From Fredericiella sp038205395 (lineage in GTDB: Bacteria; Chloroflexota; Anaerolineae; Caldilineales; Caldilineaceae), in contig JBBRBX010000097.1 in assembly GCA_038205395.1 (NCBI GenBank), forward strand, positions 1 through 23,794: DNA of 23,794 nt. Direction: 5' to 3'. The notes under the pieces were generated by a model. It searched no databases and was not told the origin of the DNA. It saw nothing but the letters and a program-made list of their open reading frames with translations. Of the stretch, positions 23,261 through 23,794 are shown one piece after another. The position numbers and the translations under genes are program-made. Numbering within the stretch: the first letter of the stretch is position 1; each line of letters starts with the position of its first letter.

Positions 23261-23794
23261 ATGAAAGTAAAGGAACTGCTTGCTATTGGCCTCAGCATGG
23301 CATTGCTGCTGAGCGCATGTGGAGGCGACGACAACAATACTGCCGCCGAGGATCAAGCCATTGCCACGCCAATTGCAACGCTTGACGCCACGGGCGCCGT
23401 TGACACAGCGGCCACAGACACCGCAACTGTTGAGGCCACCGCCACCGAAGCCGAAGCTACACCGACCGTGGAAGTGATGGCAGAGGAGAATCTGACCGAT
23501 ACGGCTGCTTTGACCGACACTGAAATGATGACGGAAGCAGCCGCCACCGGTAATCAGACAGACACAGGGGTCATTGCTGAAGTGGCGACTGTCACAGACA
23601 CTGTAGTCGTGACGGACACTGCCATTGTGACCAAGATGGTGCTGATGACCGACACTGTTCTTGTGACGGACACTGCCGTCGTGACGGACACTGTTCTTGT
23701 CACCCAAACAGTGCCGTTGACCAGCGCCGAATCTGTAGAAGGCGCCGGCATTGTTACTAATACGGCGGATATGACCGGTACGGGTACAGTGACT
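23261..23794 (+). CDS. Thr/Asp-rich lipoprotein with hexapeptide repeats (partial)
   Basis: The N-terminal 178 codons of a secreted lipoprotein, cut by the right edge. The signal peptide ends in the lipobox LLLSAC (Cys20), followed by GGDDNN. Residues 22-110 are Thr/Ala/Glu-rich low complexity. Residues 112-153 form seven six-residue repeats of the type TDTxxV. The RBS GAGAGGAG lies before ATG. The design, lipobox plus Thr-rich stalk, matches the FAS1 lipoprotein at 8532-9419, and a C-terminal FAS1 or similar domain may lie outside the window. Probably a cell-surface stalk protein. Confidence 0.85.
   Translation, partial: MKVKELLAIGLSMALLLSACGGDDNNTAAEDQAIATPIATLDATGAVDTAATDTATVEATATEAEATPTVEVMAEENLTDTAALTDTEMMTEAAATGNQTDTGVIAEVATVTDTVVVTDTAIVTKMVLMTDTVLVTDTAVVTDTVLVTQTVPLTSAESVEGAGIVTNTADMTGTGTVT
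23594..23719 (+). repeat. Seven 18-bp coding repeats (hexapeptide)
   Basis: Units read TDTVVV, TDTAIV, TKMVLM, TDTVLV, TDTAVV, TDTVLV, TQTVPL. The 13-mer GTGACGGACACTG recurs at 23609, 23663 and 23681. The strict period of six and the alternating Val suggest an extended beta or solenoid structure rather than a disordered stalk. Confidence 0.8.

Noticed and set aside
23594..23719. Possible CRISPR-like repeat array
   Set aside because: Units are contiguous 18-bp coding repeats in frame, with no spacers.

Overview
The window is GC-rich bacterial DNA. A long NACHT-FGE protein, fasciclin and Thr/Asp-rich lipoproteins, AAGGAG-type ribosome binding sites and many small stress proteins best suggest a Chloroflexota bacterium (Anaerolineae/Caldilineae-like). 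That assignment is inference from gene content; no rRNA or other taxonomic marker is present.

Left part (1-3252, minus strand): a 156-codon adaptor-like ORF is followed by a very long open frame encoding a NACHT P-loop NTPase with a C-terminal formylglycine-generating-enzyme-like (FGE/C-type-lectin fold) domain, cut by the left edge. Two things stand out. The NACHT frame has no ATG, GTG or TTG where its N-terminus should be, and the adaptor ORF carries T-AAA-AAG followed by a GC-rich two-tier stem-loop where a -1 shift would join the two. The last codons of the FGE domain also look like the variable region of a diversity-generating retroelement (DGR) target. A minus-strand promoter (3310-3339) and a plus-strand promoter (3568-3596) diverge from a structured intergenic region.

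Middle-left part (3666-10148): a FadR-type GntR regulator, a short PLDc_N-like membrane protein, a YflT/GSP17M-like acidic protein, a small basic ORF, a DUF2383-like membrane protein (minus), a poxvirus-type DNA topoisomerase IB, a fasciclin lipoprotein and a low-molecular-weight protein tyrosine phosphatase (minus). Strong hairpins separate several of these units.

Central operon (19413 down to 10539, minus strand): seven tightly packed genes for glycan work. In order they are an extended SDR sugar-nucleotide epimerase/dehydratase, a glycoside-hydrolase-like/SDR fusion, a medium-chain dehydrogenase, a GT4 glycosyltransferase and three tandem CgeB-like glycosyltransferases. Gaps are short or overlapping, so co-transcription is likely. 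No flippase, polymerase, ABC exporter or priming transferase is seen.

Right part (19664-23794, plus strand): an SRPBCC protein overlapping a zinc-dependent formaldehyde-dehydrogenase-like enzyme, a BON-domain protein, a DUF892/YciE-like ferritin-fold protein, and a lipoprotein with hexapeptide repeats running off the right edge. With the topoisomerase IB, DUF2383 and YflT-like genes they resemble sets of general stress (desiccation, oxidation) genes found together in other bacteria.

No tRNA, rRNA, CRISPR array, transposase, reverse transcriptase or integrase was seen.
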